The translations under genes and the position numbers were made by a program. Shown piece after piece: positions 8,386 to 10,808 of a DNA stretch of 10,808 nt. The stretch is from Acanthamoeba sp. SK_2022b (Eukaryota; Discosea; Longamoebia; Acanthamoebidae). Position 1 is the first letter of the stretch. Every line of letters starts with the position of its first letter. The stretch is taken from the NCBI GenBank assembly GCA_027943245.1, contig JANDJZ010001205.1:1-10808 (forward strand), given 5' to 3'. The notes under the pieces are model-generated. The model had not been told where the DNA came from, searched no databases, and saw nothing but the letters and a program-made list of their open reading frames with translations.

Positions 8386-8996
8386 CATCACCACAACATG
8401 CACAACATCTCCACAATACCACCCCACCACCACTACACAACAACACTACAACAAAACACCACCACATCACAACACCACCACATCACAACACCACCACCAC
8501 AACATGACCACAACATCACCACCCAACCAACATAACCACCACACCACCACAACACCACAACATCACCAATCACCGCAACATCCACAACACCACAACATCG
8601 CTCACCACCGCAGCCACAACATCCCCACAGCATCACCAATCACCACACCACCCCACAACACCACTACAACACCACAATTCCACGCAACAACAACACCACA
8701 ATACCACAACCACAACAGCACATAAACACCACAACACCACCATAACATCACCACACTACCACCAGATCATCACAACCTTGTCATATCACCACATCACCAC
8801 AACATCACCACAACACCACTACATCACCATTACACCACCACAACACCATCACCGCTACACCACCACATCAGCAGCACCATTACACCACAACATCAGCACA
8901 ACACCACAACATCAGCACAACTACAGCACAACACCACAAAACAACAACACCACAACAGCACAACACCACCAAAACATTACAGAAACCACCACAACA
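8386..8996 (-). repeat. Degenerate satellite, CA-rich polarity (block 5)
   Basis: CACCACAACATCAC-type units with the plus strand nearly free of G. It continues the polarity of the block left of the island, so the island looks inserted into, or left behind within, one CA-rich domain. Confidence 0.9.
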
Positions 8997-10412
8997 TGGT
9001 GTGGTGGTGATGTGAGATGGTGCTGTTGTGGTGGTGTGCTGCTGTGGTGGTGGTGTTGTAGTGGTGTTATGGTGATGTTATGGTGGTGTTTTGGTGAGTG
9101 TGTTGTTTTTATGTGGTGGTGGTGTGTGGTGTTGTAATGTTGTAGGGTTGTGGTGTTGGTGTGGTGATGTTGTGGTAATTTTGGTGTGGTGATGTTGTGG
9201 TGATTGTGGTGGTGTTGTGGTGTTGTGGTGTTGTTGTTTTGTAATGTTGTAGGGTTGTGGTGTTGGTGTGGTGATGTTGTGGTAATTTTGGTGTGGTGAT
9301 GTTGTGGTGATTGTGGTGGTGTTGAGGTGTTGTGGTGTTGTGGTGTTGTGGTGGTGCTGTGGTGGTGGTTGTGATATTGAAGTGATGTGGTGTTGCTGTG
9401 GTGATATGGTGGTGATATGGTGATGTAGTGTTGTAATTATGGTGGTGTTGTGGTGATGGTGTGGTGCTGGTGTAGTGGTGGTTTGGTGGTGGTTTGGTGA
9501 TAGTGTTGTGGTGTTGTTGTGGTGGTGGGGTGGTGTTGTGGTGATGGTGTGGTGATGGTGTCCTCATGTTTTGGTGTGGTGGTGATATTATGGTGGTGTT
9601 GGGTAATGGTGTGGTGGTGTTGTGGTAATGATGTGGTAGTGATGTTGCAGTGTTGTTTTGGTGTGTAGTGTTGCTGTTGTGTTAGGGTGGTGTTGTGGTG
9701 GAATTGTGGTGTGGTTTTCGTGGTGTGGTGATGGCGTGGTGTTGTGGTGGTCATGTGATGGTGTTATGGTGATGTTGTGGTGATGGTGTGGTGGTATTGT
9801 TGGTGTTGTTGTGTTATGGTGATGTTGTGGTGTTGTTGTGGTGATGTGTGCTGGTGTTGTGGTGGTGTTGTAGTGTTGTAGTGTTGTGATGGTGTTGTGG
9901 TGCTGTGGTGATGTTGATGGTGCTGTTGATGCGGTGGGGTTGTGGTGGTGGTGTTGTGGTAATGTTGTGGTGTTATTGTAGTGTTTTGGTGTTACTGTGG
10001 TGTTGTGGTGATGTGATGATGTTGTGGTGGTGTGGTATTGTGGTGTTGTGATGATGTTGTGGTGGTGTCGTAGTGTTGTTGTAATGTTGTGATGGTGTTG
10101 TGATGTTGTGGTGTTGTGGTGTTGTGGTGTTGGTATGGGGTGTTTGTATGGTGATGTTGGGGTGATGTTGTGGAGTTGATATGGTGATGTGGTGATGAAG
10201 AGGTGATGTTGTGGTGGTTTGGTGGCAGTGTTGTGGTGTTGTGGCGATGGTGTAGTGATGCTGTTGTGATGGTGTGGTGGCGTTGTGGTGGCGTTGTGGT
10301 GTTGTGGTGTTGTGGTGATGTTGTGGTGTTGTGGTGGTGTTGTGGTGATTGTAGTTTTTTGTTGTTGTGATGTGGTGATGTGGTGGTGGTGTTGTGATGG
10401 TGGCTGATATTG
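8997..10412 (+). repeat. Degenerate satellite, GT-rich polarity (block 6, ~1.4 kb)
   Basis: The longest single-polarity block: TGTTGTGGTGATGTTGTGG-like units. It contains an exact 86 bp duplication (9132-9217 and 9239-9324). The 279-codon minus-strand frame across 9588-10427 is His/Thr/Asn/Gln/Pro low complexity from repeat composition. Confidence 0.92.
9132..9324 (+). repeat. Perfect 86 bp direct duplication, offset 107 bp
   Basis: 9132-9217 is identical to 9239-9324 by direct reading, including unusual interior words (GTAATGTTGTAGGGTTG, GGTAATTTTGGTG). The copies first differ at 9218/9325 (T versus A). In an otherwise degenerate satellite this marks a recent local duplication. Confidence 0.9.
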
Positions 10413-10767
10413 TAACATCACCACCACAACACCATCACACCAACCTAAGAACCATCACAACATTACCACCACCACCACATCACCACACCACCACAACATC
10501 ACCACCACAACATCACCACAACATCACCACATCACCACCACATCACCACCACACCACCACAACACCACAACATCACCACCACAACATCACCACCACACCA
10601 CCACACCACCACACCATCACCACAGCACGGCTGAACCACAACATCACCACCACACCACCACCACACCACCACCACCACACCACCACACCACCACACCACC
10701 ACAACACCACATCACCACCACACCACCACTACACCAGCACAACAGCACCACAGCACCACAACACTAC
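10413..10767 (-). repeat. Degenerate satellite, CA-rich polarity (block 7)
   Basis: Polarity flips to CA at about 10413. This is the most homogeneous block, dominated by CACCACCACA and CACCACAACAT words. It ends at about 10767, where about 40 bp of unique sequence reaches the window edge. Confidence 0.9.
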
Positions 10768-10808
10768 GCGATATGCTGAAAGTTCGGAAATGGACAAGTT
10801 AAAAATCG

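Noticed and set aside
6918..10767. CRISPR array or telomere repeat
   Set aside because: Units are short, degenerate and lack constant repeats with unique spacers. No fixed telomeric hexamer or heptamer is present, and polarity reverses several times within the array.

Overview
The window looks like nuclear DNA of a eukaryote, most likely a unicellular one. The coding exons are GC-rich, the three introns I can place are short (89, 97 and 103 bp, GT...AG), and two genes belong to eukaryotic families: a DWNN-domain protein of the RBBP6/Mpe1 family and a GT61 glycosyltransferase of the secretory pathway. I cannot name the species. No tRNA, rRNA, CRISPR, phage or bacterial operon signal is visible.

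Layout. Positions 1-557 (minus strand) hold the 5' part of an RBBP6-like gene in two recognisable exons, running off the left edge. Only 88 bp upstream of its ATG is the stop of a small hydrophobic-protein gene on the same strand (646-1035). A ~945 bp intergenic stretch follows without a recognisable gene. Positions 1981-3807 (plus) hold a complete three-exon GT61 gene encoding a predicted 544-residue type II membrane protein. Converging on it from the minus strand is a 95-codon open frame of unknown protein (3975-4262).

From 4260 rightwards the window is structurally unstable DNA. A ~275 bp repeat ('B', 4270-4547) abuts a 95 bp (TG)n tract, a (TGG)n array punctuated by TCAGG, and ~800 bp of irregular GT-rich repeat. 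Then comes a degenerate second copy of the GT61 3' end plus part of the unknown convergent frame (5662-6368), and an inverted copy of B (6441-6697). So a block of the gene pair has been duplicated, rearranged and separated from its parent by an expanded repeat.

From 6918 to 10767 almost everything is a degenerate CACCACAACA(T)-type satellite. It flips strand polarity four times (near 7556, 8029, 8996 and 10413), with hairpin-capable arms at each flip. It is interrupted only by a ~165 bp unique island (8221-8385) that has an H2A.Z-tail-like reading and an AATAAA. Long open frames in the satellite are compositional artefacts.

Functionally, the RBBP6-like protein would act in nuclear ubiquitination and/or mRNA 3'-end processing, and the GT61 enzyme in ER/Golgi glycosylation. 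I see no pathway link between them. The most interesting part is the repeat architecture and the duplication, not a new enzyme system.
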